Shown: positions 1 to 8,983 of the stretch, one piece after another
Layout of the letters: every line of letters starts with the position of its first letter
How positions within the stretch are numbered: position 1 is the first letter of the stretch
Origin: Photobacterium sp. CCB-ST2H9
Lineage (GTDB): Bacteria > Pseudomonadota > Gammaproteobacteria > Enterobacterales > Vibrionaceae
Length of the DNA: 64,000 bases
Direction of reading: 5' to 3'
Assembly (NCBI RefSeq): GCF_023151555.2
Contig: NZ_CP100426.1
Coordinates: 62,001-126,000, forward strand
Program-made: the position numbers and the translations under genes
Notes under the pieces: generated by a model
Told to the model about the DNA's origin: nothing
Database searches by the model: none
The model's input: the letters and a program-made list of their open reading frames with translations, nothing else

Positions 1-209
1 GCTGACAAAGTCATTACCAGAAAGAGGTAAGAAAGGATTCGCATACCGCCTCAGGCTGATCTGGATTTATGTTTAAACATAGCAGTTGGCCTGAGGCTGA
101 GCATAATTTGAGCGTTGAAGCTTAACGGGGAACGCCATCATTTCAGATGACATTCCAGAGGTTTTTGCAAGCTGTCGCCGGAGCCCGATGTTAAATCCTG
201 AACGTTTGT

Positions 210-325
210 TGGCAGCTCCTGCATTTGTAGAGGGCACGGCAGGTGAGCTTTCTCCAAAGCGTTCGTTTTATCCGGTAAATTTGAGGATTGTCGCAGCACA
301 TGATTGGCTCTCATTTTTCTTTATT
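210..325. repeat. Diverged direct repeat, copy A
   Basis: This segment aligns without gaps to 581-696. Both copies begin TGGCAGCT, both have TTTGCAGGT- or ACGGCAGGT-like sequence about 25 nt in, and both have TCGCA(G/A)CACATGATT starting exactly 81 nt after the first base. By eye, identity is about 55-65 percent. Conserved spacing with drifted sequence suggests a duplicated RNA gene or regulatory element rather than a protein. No function is recognised. Confidence 0.5.
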
Positions 326-580
326 TTGATAATCAGCAGATTACAGCCAGACCTGTCGTGGATTTGTGACTTCGGTCACTATCAAAAAAGGGGTGACATA
401 AAGCTGACTTTATCGTGACGTCATCTTGACGAATGGGTGCGGAATATTGCTTTTATTGTCAGTGGTTGTCTGAAAGTTGAGCGACCAACGGGAGTTGATA
501 CTCCCTTGGGCTACACATAGACAGGTTGAAAAGAAAGGAAAAATAGAAATTCAGAACCGTTTCAGACTTTGGTTTTTTTA

Positions 581-696
581 TGGCAGCTTTTGCATAAGTA
601 GACCGCTTTGCAGGTAATCCGTTGCCAGATACCACGCTTTACCCTCATTAAATTCGGCTTATCGCAACACATGATTTAGTCCTTATTGTCGTGTTT
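581..696. repeat. Diverged direct repeat, copy B
   Basis: Second copy of the segment at 210-325, 371 bp downstream and in the same orientation. The best-kept blocks are TGGCAGCT at the start and the TCGCAACACATGATTT block at 662-677. It is preceded by a run of T. No terminator-like hairpin follows either copy clearly, so an RNA-gene reading is only a possibility. Confidence 0.5.
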
Positions 697-911
697 TTTT
701 GACGATATACGAATTGTAATGCAATTTGTTTACTAAATTAAAGTGATGTCTCTCGCAAAAGTCAGGGTAATGGCAAAAAAGTGTTACTAAAATCGTCGGA
801 AATTAGCATTTTTATTCAGATGCTTACAAGGGGTTGTCAAAATATTGACTCAGTGATTGCATAAATAATCCGGGCTTTCTTCTGGCATTTTATCCTGGCG
901 GTAGTTTTTTA

Positions 912-1529
912 TTATCCCAAAGCGAGCCAGAGCCCCACACCCATCATGAGTGTGCCGGCAATTCGGTTCATGAAGCGAAGATTGTCTCCCCGGCTCAGGA
1001 ACAGCCGTAAACTCCGACCGCCATTTGCATAGACCATCAGCGCGATGAACTCGGTCAGCAGGATGATACTCAGCAGACCGGCCATCTGAGGTGCAACAGG
1101 GAGTTCAATATTGATAAAAGGTGGCAGTAGAGAAATCATAAATGCCCAGCCTTTAGGATTTGCAATTGCAGTGATAAATCCCTGAGAGATGAGTTGTCCG
1201 CGCTGGGTTTCGGTTGGAGCATCCAGATTCATTGACATTTTTCCGCGATTCCGCCACATGCTGACACCCAGCCAGATCAGATAAGCGCCGCCAATCCACT
1301 TCAGCAGATGGAAAAGCTGCGGATAATTCAGCATCACTGTGGCGACACCCATAACGGCGGCAATGGCGACCAGTGCCACGCCCACCAGTTCGCCCAGCAT
1401 CATCCAGAGTGTCCGTTTGACACCAATACTCATGCCCAGTGTCATTGCTAATGTCATACACATGCCGGGCGTAATGGAGACAAAGAAAAAAGTCGGTATA
1501 AATGCGCTGAGTAAGGTGAAATCTAACAT
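912..1529 (-). CDS. LysE/RhtB family amino acid exporter
   Basis: An inner-membrane exporter of the LysE/RhtB superfamily, about 205 residues, the usual family length. It has about six hydrophobic segments and the family-typical N-terminus with the sequence TPGMCMTLAMTLG after the first segment, followed by the GGAYLIWLGVSMWR stretch near residue 85. Members export amino acids, homoserine lactones or similar metabolites; the substrate cannot be read from sequence. The frame opens with a TTG at 1547, but the ATG at 1529 is preferred. The gene is alone, with no partner regulator nearby, and ends close to an empty 900-bp region. Confidence 0.85.
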   Translation of the reverse strand: MLDFTLLSAFIPTFFFVSITPGMCMTLAMTLGMSIGVKRTLWMMLGELVGVALVAIAAVMGVATVMLNYPQLFHLLKWIGGAYLIWLGVSMWRNRGKMSMNLDAPTETQRGQLISQGFITAIANPKGWAFMISLLPPFINIELPVAPQMAGLLSIILLTEFIALMVYANGGRSLRLFLSRGDNLRFMNRIAGTLMMGVGLWLALG

Positions 1530-1827
1530 ATCGTCAAGTGGCCTCAAGATGCAGGGTTCAGAGCCCCGTTCGGGAAGAAACAGCGGTCTCCAACAAAGAA
1601 GATGATGTTGAAGTGGGTGATTCTTTTTCGTGAGCTGGTGATGAACCGAGCATATTGAGGTTATCCGGCTTTATCAATCAATTTGTAAACGATTCATTCG
1701 CTCATGCTATGAGAAGGCTGACTGGCAAGTCTTTGTAAAAGAAGCTCACTGGCGCTGACAGGATTGATTCCAGATATACCGGGACATCGTGCCCCGGTCC
1801 GCTGTGTGATGGAAATATTCAGATCTT

Positions 1828-2412
1828 TCAGAAACAACGTTCCAGGTGAGCGTCAAAACGTGTCAGGTCGTTTTCAATGTCCGGATTCTTCAGGACGTCG
1901 TAACAGACAAAGGTTTCCAGTGGCGTCATACCAAAGAAACGAAAACTCATATGAATCGGGAAAAACAGGTCATCGACACTTTTGCCCTGAAACAGATATT
2001 CATCCGGGTTGCCGAATGCTTCTGCAGGTGCATTGAAGGTCAGTGACAACATGTATTTTTTCCCCTGAACCGTGCCGCCAGTGCCGTAATTTTTCTTCGG
2101 ATCCGCCGAGGAACGGCCGTCGCCGGTACAGAGTGAGCCGTCCATTCCGGCGGTATAGACTTCATCCATGTACTTTTTAAAGATCCACGGTACGCCCATC
2201 CAGAAGACTGGTGTTTGCAGAATGATGATGTCAGCCCATTTGTGGTTCTCAACTTCCTGTTGTACATCGTAATCATTTTCCATGGTCACGACGCGGGTCT
2301 GGTGGCCTTTTGCGGTGAGTAAAGTGGCAGCACGGTCCATCAGCGTCCGGTTCAGTCTTCCTTCTGAAAATGGATAGGCCTGATGGGCATTGATAATCAA
2401 AATATTGCTCAT
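1828..2412 (-). CDS. mdaB: NAD(P)H:quinone oxidoreductase, MdaB type
   Basis: A flavodoxin-fold FAD-dependent NAD(P)H:quinone reductase of 194 residues, matching MdaB length. It opens with a beta strand and the phosphate/flavin loop region ([18 protein letters not shown]), has the [20 protein letters not shown] segment around residue 67-85 that is typical of the MdaB/QOR2 family, and the [20 protein letters not shown] segment. MdaB reduces quinones by two electrons and so avoids semiquinone stress. AGGAGA precedes the ATG by 7 nt. The gene is divergent from an HxlR regulator, and the 118-bp gap carries short palindromes, so it is probably repressed by that regulator and induced by quinones or electrophiles. 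Confidence 0.9.
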   Translation of the reverse strand: MSNILIINAHQAYPFSEGRLNRTLMDRAATLLTAKGHQTRVVTMENDYDVQQEVENHKWADIIILQTPVFWMGVPWIFKKYMDEVYTAGMDGSLCTGDGRSSADPKKNYGTGGTVQGKKYMLSLTFNAPAEAFGNPDEYLFQGKSVDDLFFPIHMSFRFFGMTPLETFVCYDVLKNPDIENDLTRFDAHLERCF

Positions 2413-2462
2413 GTCACGTCTCCTGGCTTGTTCTCTGTAATCAGTGTGATTTGTGGTTTATT

Positions 2463-2497
2463 ATGGTAACCATGAGACTTTAATCAACCAGTATACT
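2463..2497. promoter_or_regulatory. Putative HxlR operator(s) between mdaB and its regulator
   Basis: The divergent gap contains an 11-bp palindrome ATGGTAACCAT (2463-2473) and, 16 bp further, AGTATACT (2490-2497), then another GTAACC. HxlR regulators bind palindromes in such shared promoters. The site is inferred from symmetry and position only. Confidence 0.45.
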
Positions 2498-2530
2498 TTT
2501 AGTAACCTTGTTGTTTCGGAGGCGTTTTCT

Positions 2531-2920
2531 ATGGGAAGTTCAGTAAAAACAGATACTAAAGGCAGAAAAATTGTGCTCAACGAATGTAAGGAGCCCTGTT
2601 CTGTCGAGAAAGGGATGCGGCTGATCGGGGGGAAGTGGAAAGGCACAATTCTTTATCATCTGAAAGATGGACCTGTCCGGTTTAATGATCTGGCCCGGAT
2701 GCTGGGCGGGGCGAGTAAGAAAATGATCGATCAGCGGTTAAAAGAACTCGAAAGTGAAGACATGGTGGTCCGCAAAGTGATCAGTGACCGGCCAATTGCT
2801 GTCAGTTACGAGCTGACCGAGTTTGGTCGTTCGGCTCTGGATATTCTTGAGCAGATCCGGCTTTGGTCTGAGAAATACAATGTTGGAGAGAAGGTAAAGG
2901 CGGTTGCGGTGAGTGCCTGA
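2531..2920 (+). CDS. HxlR-family winged-helix regulator
   Basis: A DNA-binding repressor of the HxlR/DUF24 family, 129 residues from the chosen ATG. The frame is open upstream to 2453, but GGAGG at 2518-2522 sits 8 nt before the ATG at 2531, which decides the start. The family core is clear: CSVEKGMRLIGGKWKG, then FNDLARMLGGASKKMIDQRLKELE as the helix-turn-helix, then the wing. Cys23 lies in the conserved HxlR position before the first helix, and a second Cys19 is close by. In YodB- and QorR-type members this cysteine senses quinones or oxidants, so control of the divergent mdaB is the natural reading. That link is inference. Confidence 0.88.
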   Translation: MGSSVKTDTKGRKIVLNECKEPCSVEKGMRLIGGKWKGTILYHLKDGPVRFNDLARMLGGASKKMIDQRLKELESEDMVVRKVISDRPIAVSYELTEFGRSALDILEQIRLWSEKYNVGEKVKAVAVSA

Positions 2921-3143
2921 CGGGACTTGCTGAGCAGCAGGGTAGGTCTTAAGAGGCCTGGCGAAAGACCTTGATAAATACTTATGGCGGCATAGATATT
3001 CAATAGATTGAATGGTTCGTGTGATTTTTAGACATTTACCGCAGGGGATGGTGAAAAAATTCATACTTTGATGACAAAGTGTTCACAATTTATATCACTG
3101 TTATTATATTGGTCTGACCGAGATGTAAACGGACTTATCACTG

Positions 3144-5138
3144 ATGAAACTTTCCATTGCAAGGAAGCTTCGGGTCAGCTTCTTATTTTTGACTGCCTTG
3201 TTTCTTGCGGCAGCCATCCTGCTTTACCTTCAGATCACCAAGGTTGAAAACCATGCCAGCTCGCTGCTGAGTGTGGATTTACCGACGGTCGATGCCAGCC
3301 GCTCATTACAGCAAAATGCCGAATTTTCGTTATCCAGTTTGCGGGCGTATATGCTGGCAGCGGATGAAACAAGGCAGGCTAAATACCGGCAGCAGCTTGA
3401 TGATGCTTTTGCCAAAGTCGATGAAGAACTGGTTCGATTGCAGAGCCATGTGTCACAGGCGCAGTTTGATCAGGTGAAAGCTGACTGGGATGCGCTCAAA
3501 ACCAGCGAACTTGCCGTTGCTGAGCTCAGTCATCAGCCTGAAAACTTACCTGCGCACCATCAATTGCAATTTGAGGCTGCACCTTTGGCTGAAGTGGCGC
3601 TGGATCAACTTCAGGGGATGATTAACGAAGAAGAAAGCATCGCTGAAGGCGAAGCACGCAAGCGTCTGATGAAGCTGTTTACCGACGCTTATACTTCTCT
3701 GTCGAATGGCTTGGGTGAGTTGCGGGCATTCCTCATCAATGCAAATCAGGACAATCTGGACAAGTTCGAAGAATATATGCGTTCGCACAATCGCGCAGTT
3801 TCAGAAATTGAACGCAAAAAAGAAAGCCTGACAGAGAGTCAGCAAGGGCTGTGGTCGCTGTTTAAAGAAATGCAGGACTTATATTTGCCGATGGCGACAG
3901 ATGTGGTGATGCAGCGGCAGGCGCAGGACTGGAATAAAGCCAATTATCTGATGGAAACTGAAACCCTGCTGGCGGTAGAACAGCTTGCACAGACAATTGA
4001 AGCGGTCGTGCGTGAGCAGCAGGCTGTTGCCGCACAAAGTGGAGAAGCCATCGGCAGCAGTGTCCAGAAAGTCGTAATGTTGCTGATCGCGATCAGTGTG
4101 ATTGCCAGCTTGTGTTCTCTGGTGATCGGGACCTGGCTTGGCCGGGATATTGGGTCGCGGCTGGGCCGGGTGGTTGAGCGTGCAGAACAAATTTCCCACG
4201 GTGATTTTTCTTCCCGGGCCATGGAGAATAAGGGTTCGGATGAAATCGCAACCCTGATAGGTTCTGTGAACCGGATGTCTGTATCGCTGTCAGGGCTGGT
4301 GACCGGGGTCTCGGATAAAGCGCAGGCTGTGAATGCCAGCATGGATAAGCTGCTGGTGACAAATACGGATATAGCGGGCGAAGTGACTGATCAGGCATCG
4401 CGGATCAGCTCGGTCGCAACTGCCATTGAAGAGATGACGGCGACGGCCCATGAAACCGCTCAGAATACTCAGTCAGCGTCGGATGATCTGGCACATTCTG
4501 CTTCGTTGCTGGCCAACGGAGAAGCGGCATTGATGCGAAATCACCAGACAGTTTCTGAACTGAATACGCTGGTGGCGCAGGCTAGTGATATGGTGCTGCA
4601 GCTCAGCGCTGACAGTGACCGGATTGAGCATGTCACGGACGTGATCCAGAGCGTTGCGGAGCAGACAAACCTGCTGGCTCTGAATGCTGCCATTGAAGCT
4701 GCACGTGCCGGTGAACAGGGGCGCGGCTTTGCGGTGGTGGCAGACGAAGTGCGTTTGCTGGCACAGCGGACAACGGAGTCGACCACTGAAATCAATGCAA
4801 TCGTGGATGCGATTCAGTCTTCAACTCAGCATGTTGTGAAAGTGATTGAGCAGAGTCAGTCTCTGGTCAAAGTCGGAACGGAACACACGGCAACCGCTAA
4901 CGAGATGCTGAAAGATACGGTCCGGTATATGGAAGAGGTGTCGCAGAAGGTGAGTGATATCGCCGTCGCCACTGAGCAGCAGTCCAATGTGTCTCAGTCG
5001 GTGGCTGAGTTAGTCCACCAGCTGTCATCTTCTGCCGATGACGTGTCCGGTAACTGCAGTGTTGCAAATCAGACATCGCAGTCCATCAAATCTCAGGTTG
5101 AGGACCTGAATCAGGCCATGAAGAAATTTACGGTTTAA
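3144..5138 (+). CDS. Methyl-accepting chemotaxis protein
   Basis: A transmembrane chemoreceptor of 664 residues. It has an N-terminal membrane segment (about 9-29), a long helical periplasmic sensor region (about 30-305), a second membrane segment (about 309-332), a HAMP domain with the run [13 protein letters not shown], and a cytoplasmic signalling domain. The CheA/CheW-binding hairpin tip is unmistakable around residue 505-540 ([19 protein letters not shown] and [13 protein letters not shown]). There is no C-terminal pentapeptide for CheR/CheB docking; it ends MKKFTV. The sensor is helical-bundle-like rather than a Cache domain, so the ligand is not predictable. The gene is followed by a clear terminator. 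Confidence 0.95.
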   Translation: MKLSIARKLRVSFLFLTALFLAAAILLYLQITKVENHASSLLSVDLPTVDASRSLQQNAEFSLSSLRAYMLAADETRQAKYRQQLDDAFAKVDEELVRLQSHVSQAQFDQVKADWDALKTSELAVAELSHQPENLPAHHQLQFEAAPLAEVALDQLQGMINEEESIAEGEARKRLMKLFTDAYTSLSNGLGELRAFLINANQDNLDKFEEYMRSHNRAVSEIERKKESLTESQQGLWSLFKEMQDLYLPMATDVVMQRQAQDWNKANYLMETETLLAVEQLAQTIEAVVREQQAVAAQSGEAIGSSVQKVVMLLIAISVIASLCSLVIGTWLGRDIGSRLGRVVERAEQISHGDFSSRAMENKGSDEIATLIGSVNRMSVSLSGLVTGVSDKAQAVNASMDKLLVTNTDIAGEVTDQASRISSVATAIEEMTATAHETAQNTQSASDDLAHSASLLANGEAALMRNHQTVSELNTLVAQASDMVLQLSADSDRIEHVTDVIQSVAEQTNLLALNAAIEAARAGEQGRGFAVVADEVRLLAQRTTESTTEINAIVDAIQSSTQHVVKVIEQSQSLVKVGTEHTATANEMLKDTVRYMEEVSQKVSDIAVATEQQSNVSQSVAELVHQLSSSADDVSGNCSVANQTSQSIKSQVEDLNQAMKKFTV

Positions 5139-5163
5139 AAGATTGTGCTGCAGATGGACAAAG

Positions 5164-5184
5164 CCCGGCAAATGCCGGGTTTTG
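5164..5184. terminator. Terminator after the chemoreceptor
   Basis: CCCGGCA-AA-TGCCGGG followed by TTTTG, 25 nt after the stop codon. It also lies just past the end of the convergent ABM gene and may act on both strands. Confidence 0.85.
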
Positions 5185-5206
5185 TGTGTTTGAAGGTAGC
5201 TGCTGC

Positions 5207-5500
5207 TCAGAGTTTTTTCATCCGTGAGACTTCGGTCGGCGCTGCCAGCCATTGTGTAAATTTTTGAGCGACAGCTTGTGTATGTGCTTCCTGATGATGG
5301 TTTTCCAGTGCGTTTTTACTGATCCATTCCTCGTAGAGATAAATATATCTTCCGCATTCAGACGTATGGATATCAAACCGGATACAGCCGGGTTCCTGAC
5401 GTGTCGCATCCAGCATACCGAGGAGTGCTCGTTTGGCTGATTCAAAGAACGTTTCATGAGGGGTGATTTTTGCAAAGACAAATGTATTTTCTGTCGACAT
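5207..5500 (-). CDS. ABM-domain (quinol monooxygenase-like) protein
   Basis: A small protein of 97 residues with the antibiotic biosynthesis monooxygenase (ABM, YgiN-like) fold: a ferredoxin-like alpha/beta domain that works as a dimer. Typical features are the helix ALLGMLDATRQEPGCIRFDI, the strand pair YIYLYEEWISKNALENHHQ and a conserved His-rich turn followed by the last helix. YgiN-type proteins oxidise quinols without a bound cofactor; many paralogues have unknown substrates. It stands alone, convergent with the chemoreceptor. It could share stress physiology with mdaB 3 kb away, but they are not in one operon. Confidence 0.85.
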   Translation of the reverse strand: MSTENTFVFAKITPHETFFESAKRALLGMLDATRQEPGCIRFDIHTSECGRYIYLYEEWISKNALENHHQEAHTQAVAQKFTQWLAAPTEVSRMKKL

Positions 5501-5653
5501 AGGCGCTCTGTTTTGGGTGATGAAAATGGGGCAAGCGCTGAAAATATCATGATAAAACTGAGAGTTTCAACCTGATGCTTATGCTCTCGCAACGGATTGA
5601 AGCCCTCATGGTTCACAGGAGCTGATGGTGGCAAGTTGTGTTTCAGACGGAAT

Positions 5654-6508
5654 CTAAGACGAGCACACAAACCATGCGCTGGCGCTTGCTGTGATGTACG
5701 CTTCCTCGTGCCAATCCAGTGGCTCCAGGTAAGGGGCTGTACGGATATCGCCTTTGAATTTTTCTTTAATCAGCACTCTGACTTTTCCTTTGTCTGCCTT
5801 TTGTACGGTCCCCCGGTAGGTATAGCCCAGACTGTTTCTGTCTGGTTTTTCGTACAGACATACCCGTTCACCGATACTGGTATAAATATGTTCACTCTCT
5901 TCAGTCCAGGTCCCATTGGTGCCGGGTGCTTTGCGGGTATTGGTCAGGAGGACTGTTTCAGGAGGGAGATCAATCAGCTGACGATCGGTTGAAAAGGGCA
6001 GATAACCCAGTGCGATAGCAGACAGATACCATTCATTGTCAGGGGCGCCGTTATTTTCAATCACTTTCAGAGTAATGAAAGGGCCATCCAGACAGAGATC
6101 AGCCCATTGTTCCGTACTGCTGATGCTGGCGTAAAAGTAGGGGCGTTCATCTTTCGTGTTGGCATCGGCGACACACCAGGAGCCGGAGTCCAGATGAATC
6201 ATCCGGCCGTGATTGGCGTTGCAGACCTGTTTGACCATGTTTTGATACTGGGCAATGTCTTCGTGGGCTTGTGCCGGTGTATTGCTGCAATAGCGATAGG
6301 TATATGAGTAGGCACTTTTCGGGTAATACATGCCTTTGTCGACGACTGCACCATTTTCACGGCTTTCACTCTCTGAGATAAAGTCCTGTGTGGTGCGATA
6401 CATACTGTACTGGCTGCCAAAGCCCAGTGATGCGGGCAGGCTGCTGCAGCCTGAAAGGATAAGTGCGCAAGAGAATGTGCGGAGCACAAGAGAAAGATGC
6501 CTTTGCAT
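5654..6508 (-). CDS. Lipoprotein of unknown function
   Basis: A predicted lipoprotein of 284 residues. The N-terminus has basic residues, a hydrophobic stretch and the lipobox LSGC (Cys21), followed by SSLPASLGFGS. AGGGG lies 7 nt before the ATG. The mature part is hydrophilic, with several Cys and many Tyr/Trp, and includes a segment near residue 190-225 with possible beta strands (ERVCLYEKPDRNSLGYTY, then KGKVRVLIKEKF) that could be an SH3-like fold. No enzyme motif or family was recognised. It is a single gene with no clear functional partner. Confidence 0.75.
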   Translation of the reverse strand: MQRHLSLVLRTFSCALILSGCSSLPASLGFGSQYSMYRTTQDFISESESRENGAVVDKGMYYPKSAYSYTYRYCSNTPAQAHEDIAQYQNMVKQVCNANHGRMIHLDSGSWCVADANTKDERPYFYASISSTEQWADLCLDGPFITLKVIENNGAPDNEWYLSAIALGYLPFSTDRQLIDLPPETVLLTNTRKAPGTNGTWTEESEHIYTSIGERVCLYEKPDRNSLGYTYRGTVQKADKGKVRVLIKEKFKGDIRTAPYLEPLDWHEEAYITASASAWFVCSS

Positions 6509-6602
6509 GCCGTAACCCCTAATACACGAAACATATTCTTATTATGCTGTTTTCTAGTATAGGAAAGGTCAGGAATTTTTGAAGAATTACAGAGGGTAAG
6601 AA

Positions 6603-6633
6603 GTGGCACGGTCAGGGTCTGAGCCCGTGCCAC
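6603..6633 (-). terminator. Hairpin downstream of trxC
   Basis: GTGGCACGG pairs with CCGTGCCAC, 9 bp, just beyond the trxC stop codon. On the minus strand the hairpin is followed by a pyrimidine-rich stretch rather than a clean U-run, so termination is probable but not certain. Confidence 0.5.
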
Positions 6634-6642
6634 ATAGGCGGA

Positions 6643-7077
6643 TTATTTTGTCAGTGCCTGATTCAGCCACTGGTCAAAGCGAGATTTCGGTAATGCGCCA
6701 TTCAGGGTATCGACCAGTTGACCCTGTCTGAACACCATGATGGTCGGAATACTGCGGATACGGTACTGAACGGCCAGCTCTTGCTGCGCTTCCGTATCAA
6801 TTCTGACGAAACGAACCTGATCTTTGCGTTCTGCGGCTACGTCTTCAAAGATTGGTGTGAATCCGACACATGGGTTACACCAGGGGGCCCAAAAATCAAC
6901 GACTACAGGCTGCTCACTTTGCAGTAAAGCCTGGAAATTTTCTGAGGTTGCATCAACGGGTTTGCCGTCGAGCAGGGATTCTTTACAGTTTCCGCAGGTT
7001 GCTTTGTCATGAATGCGTTCAACCGGAAGACGGTTCAGTCCTTGGCAATGCGGGCATCGGGTCGTAATTGTTGACAT
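6643..7077 (-). CDS. trxC: Thioredoxin 2 with N-terminal zinc finger
   Basis: A cytosolic protein-disulfide reductase of 144 residues, the usual TrxC length. The N-terminal zinc-binding region has two Cys pairs (Cys8/Cys11 and Cys28/Cys31), which separates TrxC from TrxA. The thioredoxin domain follows with FWAPWCNPC; the redox pair is Cys67 and Cys70. The active site reads WCNPC where classical thioredoxins have WCGPC; the cis-proline region RSIPTIMVF is intact. The Gly-to-Asn change may shift redox potential. TrxC is usually induced by oxidative stress; no OxyR site was identified by eye. Confidence 0.93.
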   Translation of the reverse strand: MSTITTRCPHCQGLNRLPVERIHDKATCGNCKESLLDGKPVDATSENFQALLQSEQPVVVDFWAPWCNPCVGFTPIFEDVAAERKDQVRFVRIDTEAQQELAVQYRIRSIPTIMVFRQGQLVDTLNGALPKSRFDQWLNQALTK

Positions 7078-7194
7078 TGTAAGTTTCCATTGTTTGCTGG
7101 GATAAACTCAATGTACTGATTTTAGGCGGTTCAGAAAAGAGGTATGCAACAATTTGTGCAATCGGGGAAATCAATGGATAAAGAAGGCGAACAC

Positions 7195-7223
7195 AGGCTA
7201 ATGCCTTTTCAGTACATTAGCCT
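7195..7223. other. Perfect 9-bp hairpin between trxC and the PA3496-like gene
   Basis: AGGCTAATG pairs with CATTAGCCT around an 11-nt loop. It is not followed by a T-run on the plus strand. On the minus strand it lies just past the end of the PA3496-like gene but again has no clear U-tract, so its role as terminator or structured RNA is open. Confidence 0.45.
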
Positions 7224-7267
7224 TGATGAGTAAAGCTCAGGATAAATAACCTTTGTATATACCGGGC

Positions 7268-7471
7268 TTAGTGGAGCAGACCCAGCTCTTTTGCTTCTTC
7301 GATGGTTAGCCCGCATTCGCGGATGTCACGGAGCATTTCAATACGTCGGCGGGCAGCAGCTTGTTGTTGTTTGTTCCCTGTAGCTTTTGCCGGGGTCGCC
7401 GTTTCGTCTTGCTGATCCCACTTGGTAGTGGCATCAGCCATGTCAGAAAAATCAAGTGAGTTGATAGACAC
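7268..7471 (-). CDS. PA3496/DUF3545-type small protein
   Basis: A small protein of 67 residues with the conserved C-terminal signature RRRIEMLRDIRECGLTIEEAK found in the PA3496 family (also DUF3545), described as putative envelope-integrity proteins. The N-terminal half is low complexity (Asp, Thr, Gln, Ala). The start is a GTG at 7471, decided by an unusually good ribosome binding site, TAGGAGGT, 6-7 nt upstream. It is monocistronic, and its molecular role is not established. Confidence 0.8.
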   Translation of the reverse strand: MSINSLDFSDMADATTKWDQQDETATPAKATGNKQQQAAARRRIEMLRDIRECGLTIEEAKELGLLH

Positions 7472-7691
7472 AATTACCTCCTAAAAGCACTATGCGTCGA
7501 GATCAAGCATATCTTTATCAGAGCTTTCTCCTCGCTTCAAAGCAGATAAATCGTGCTTTGTGAGCAAAAGCGTATTTGCGAGATGAAGTCGCCTGCAGGA
7601 TAAAATACTGCTTTGACAGATGATCATTTCGGAGTATCTTCCGCAATTCGGGCCTGTGATTATCGTGCTGAATAAATCGTCGGCCTGAATC

Positions 7692-7717
7692 AAAAGAAGC
7701 CAGTGATGAAACTGGCT
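7692..7717 (-). terminator. Terminator of the M14 peptidase gene
   Basis: On the minus strand AGCCAGT-TTCATC-ACTGGCT is followed by TCTTTTG, 25 nt past the peptidase stop codon. The rest of the 7472-7742 gap shows no gene; the frame at 7490-7825 overlaps the peptidase and has no protein-like features. Confidence 0.75.
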
Positions 7718-7742
7718 CCTCGGTGTCCTGAACCCTGCAATA

Positions 7743-8870
7743 TCAGCGCAACTGCGCCATGACCGGCCGGATAGCGGCCAGAACATCCTGACCGAAAGCC
7801 AGGCTGCGTTCCGGTGACCAGCCATAGAAGGCGTCTGGTTGAAGGTTGTGATCCTTGAACGGCATTTCCACCGTGAATGCCAGACAGTGAAATTGTTCCC
7901 CGACCCAGGCGGTTGCCATGCTCAGATTTGCCTGTCCCGGAGCATCCTTGTCATAACCATAGTCGTCCTGAAATTCCGGTGTAATGGTCAGCAGCGCTTG
8001 TTTGAAGTTGTTTTCCAGCCGGGCATGTCGTTCATCGTAAGACGGAATTCCTTCACAGCCTGCCACGAAGTTATACGGAATGGCTTCATCCCCGTGAATG
8101 TCCAGAAACAGATCAACCCCTGTCCGTAGCATCCGTTCGCGTACCAGGAAGACTTCCGGGCTTTGCTCCAGACTTGGCGACTGCCATTCCCGATTCAGGT
8201 TGATCCCAGCGGCATTGGTCCTCAGATGGCCGCGAATGCTGCCGTCCGGGTTCATGTTCGGCACGATGTAAAAGACGGCCTCATCAAGCAGGGCGCGCCC
8301 GACTGTATCGGTTTCGTCCAGCAGGCGTTGCAGCAGACCTTCCATGAACCATGACGCCATTGTCTCTCCCGGATGCTGGCGTCCAATGATCCAGATTTTC
8401 TTTTTTGAATCCGCAGGTTCGCCGATGGTCAGCAGGCTGATGTCGTTGCAGTCCAGAGTGCTGCCCAGAGTTTCCAGAGTGCAGTTGTAGTTCATCTGGG
8501 CCTGATGGAGCAGATCCTGGTGCCGATCACAGGAATAAGGCGCAAAGTACGCGAAATACATGGAGCACTGTTCAGGCATCACTTGAAAGCGCAGGGTATC
8601 GCCATCAAATTGGGCCGGCACACGAAACCATTCTTCCCGATCATATGACGCAACGACATCGTAGTCTTTCCAGCCTTCCGGATAGGCCGATTTTGCTAAA
8701 TCCAGTAATGCAAAATTGTGTTCGACTTGTGCCTGCGTTTCCAGACGGAAGTAAAACCACTGGTAAAACTCCGACTGGTTATCTTTGTTGATCTGAAGCC
8801 GGATGTCATCCGGTTGTTCGGCCTTTACGATACGGATATTGCCGCTTTCGAAGTTACTGAAAATTTTCAT
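7743..8870 (-). CDS. M14-family zinc carboxypeptidase (cytosolic type)
   Basis: A metallocarboxypeptidase of the M14 clan, 375 residues from the ATG at 8870. The frame is open to 9011, but MKIFSNFESGNI is the natural N-terminus. An N-terminal beta-sandwich domain (about 1-130, with YQWFYFRLE) precedes the catalytic domain, as in the cytosolic carboxypeptidase / AGTPBP-like group. Zinc ligands are visible: His166 and Glu169 in GRQHPGETMAS, and His259 in LFLDIHGDE. The catalytic Glu is Glu335 in FTVEMPF. Substrate-carboxylate residues lie in NMNPDGS and NLNREWQ. No signal peptide is present, so it acts in the cytoplasm. The substrate is unknown; bacterial members may trim peptides or peptide tags. 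Confidence 0.88.
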   Translation of the reverse strand: MKIFSNFESGNIRIVKAEQPDDIRLQINKDNQSEFYQWFYFRLETQAQVEHNFALLDLAKSAYPEGWKDYDVVASYDREEWFRVPAQFDGDTLRFQVMPEQCSMYFAYFAPYSCDRHQDLLHQAQMNYNCTLETLGSTLDCNDISLLTIGEPADSKKKIWIIGRQHPGETMASWFMEGLLQRLLDETDTVGRALLDEAVFYIVPNMNPDGSIRGHLRTNAAGINLNREWQSPSLEQSPEVFLVRERMLRTGVDLFLDIHGDEAIPYNFVAGCEGIPSYDERHARLENNFKQALLTITPEFQDDYGYDKDAPGQANLSMATAWVGEQFHCLAFTVEMPFKDHNLQPDAFYGWSPERSLAFGQDVLAAIRPVMAQLR

Positions 8871-8983
8871 CACACTGAACCTTATCGGGCAAACGGATAG
8901 CACAACTATAGCAAGTCTGTAGTCAGTCTCTCGCCAAGCCGTTAAGCTGTGCACACAGAGAGCAAGATGACAGGCGTGAGAAG

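Larger units (their letters stand above)
1..911. other. Intergenic region without a convincing gene
   Basis: No reading frame here looks like a protein. The longest (188-418) is compositionally odd and has no ribosome binding site. What is visible is a 9-bp inverted repeat (48-56 with 89-97) whose loop holds the palindrome ATGTTTAAACAT (69-80), and two diverged copies of a segment of about 110 bp listed separately. The 700-900 stretch is AT-rich and could hold a promoter, but the gene on its right points towards it. Confidence 0.6.

Noticed and set aside
188..418. 76-residue frame at the left end
   Set aside because: No ribosome binding site, odd composition, and it runs through repeat copy A, which is better explained as non-coding.
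7490..7825. 111-residue minus-strand frame overlapping the M14 peptidase
   Set aside because: Overlaps the peptidase end in another frame and runs through its terminator; no family-like features.
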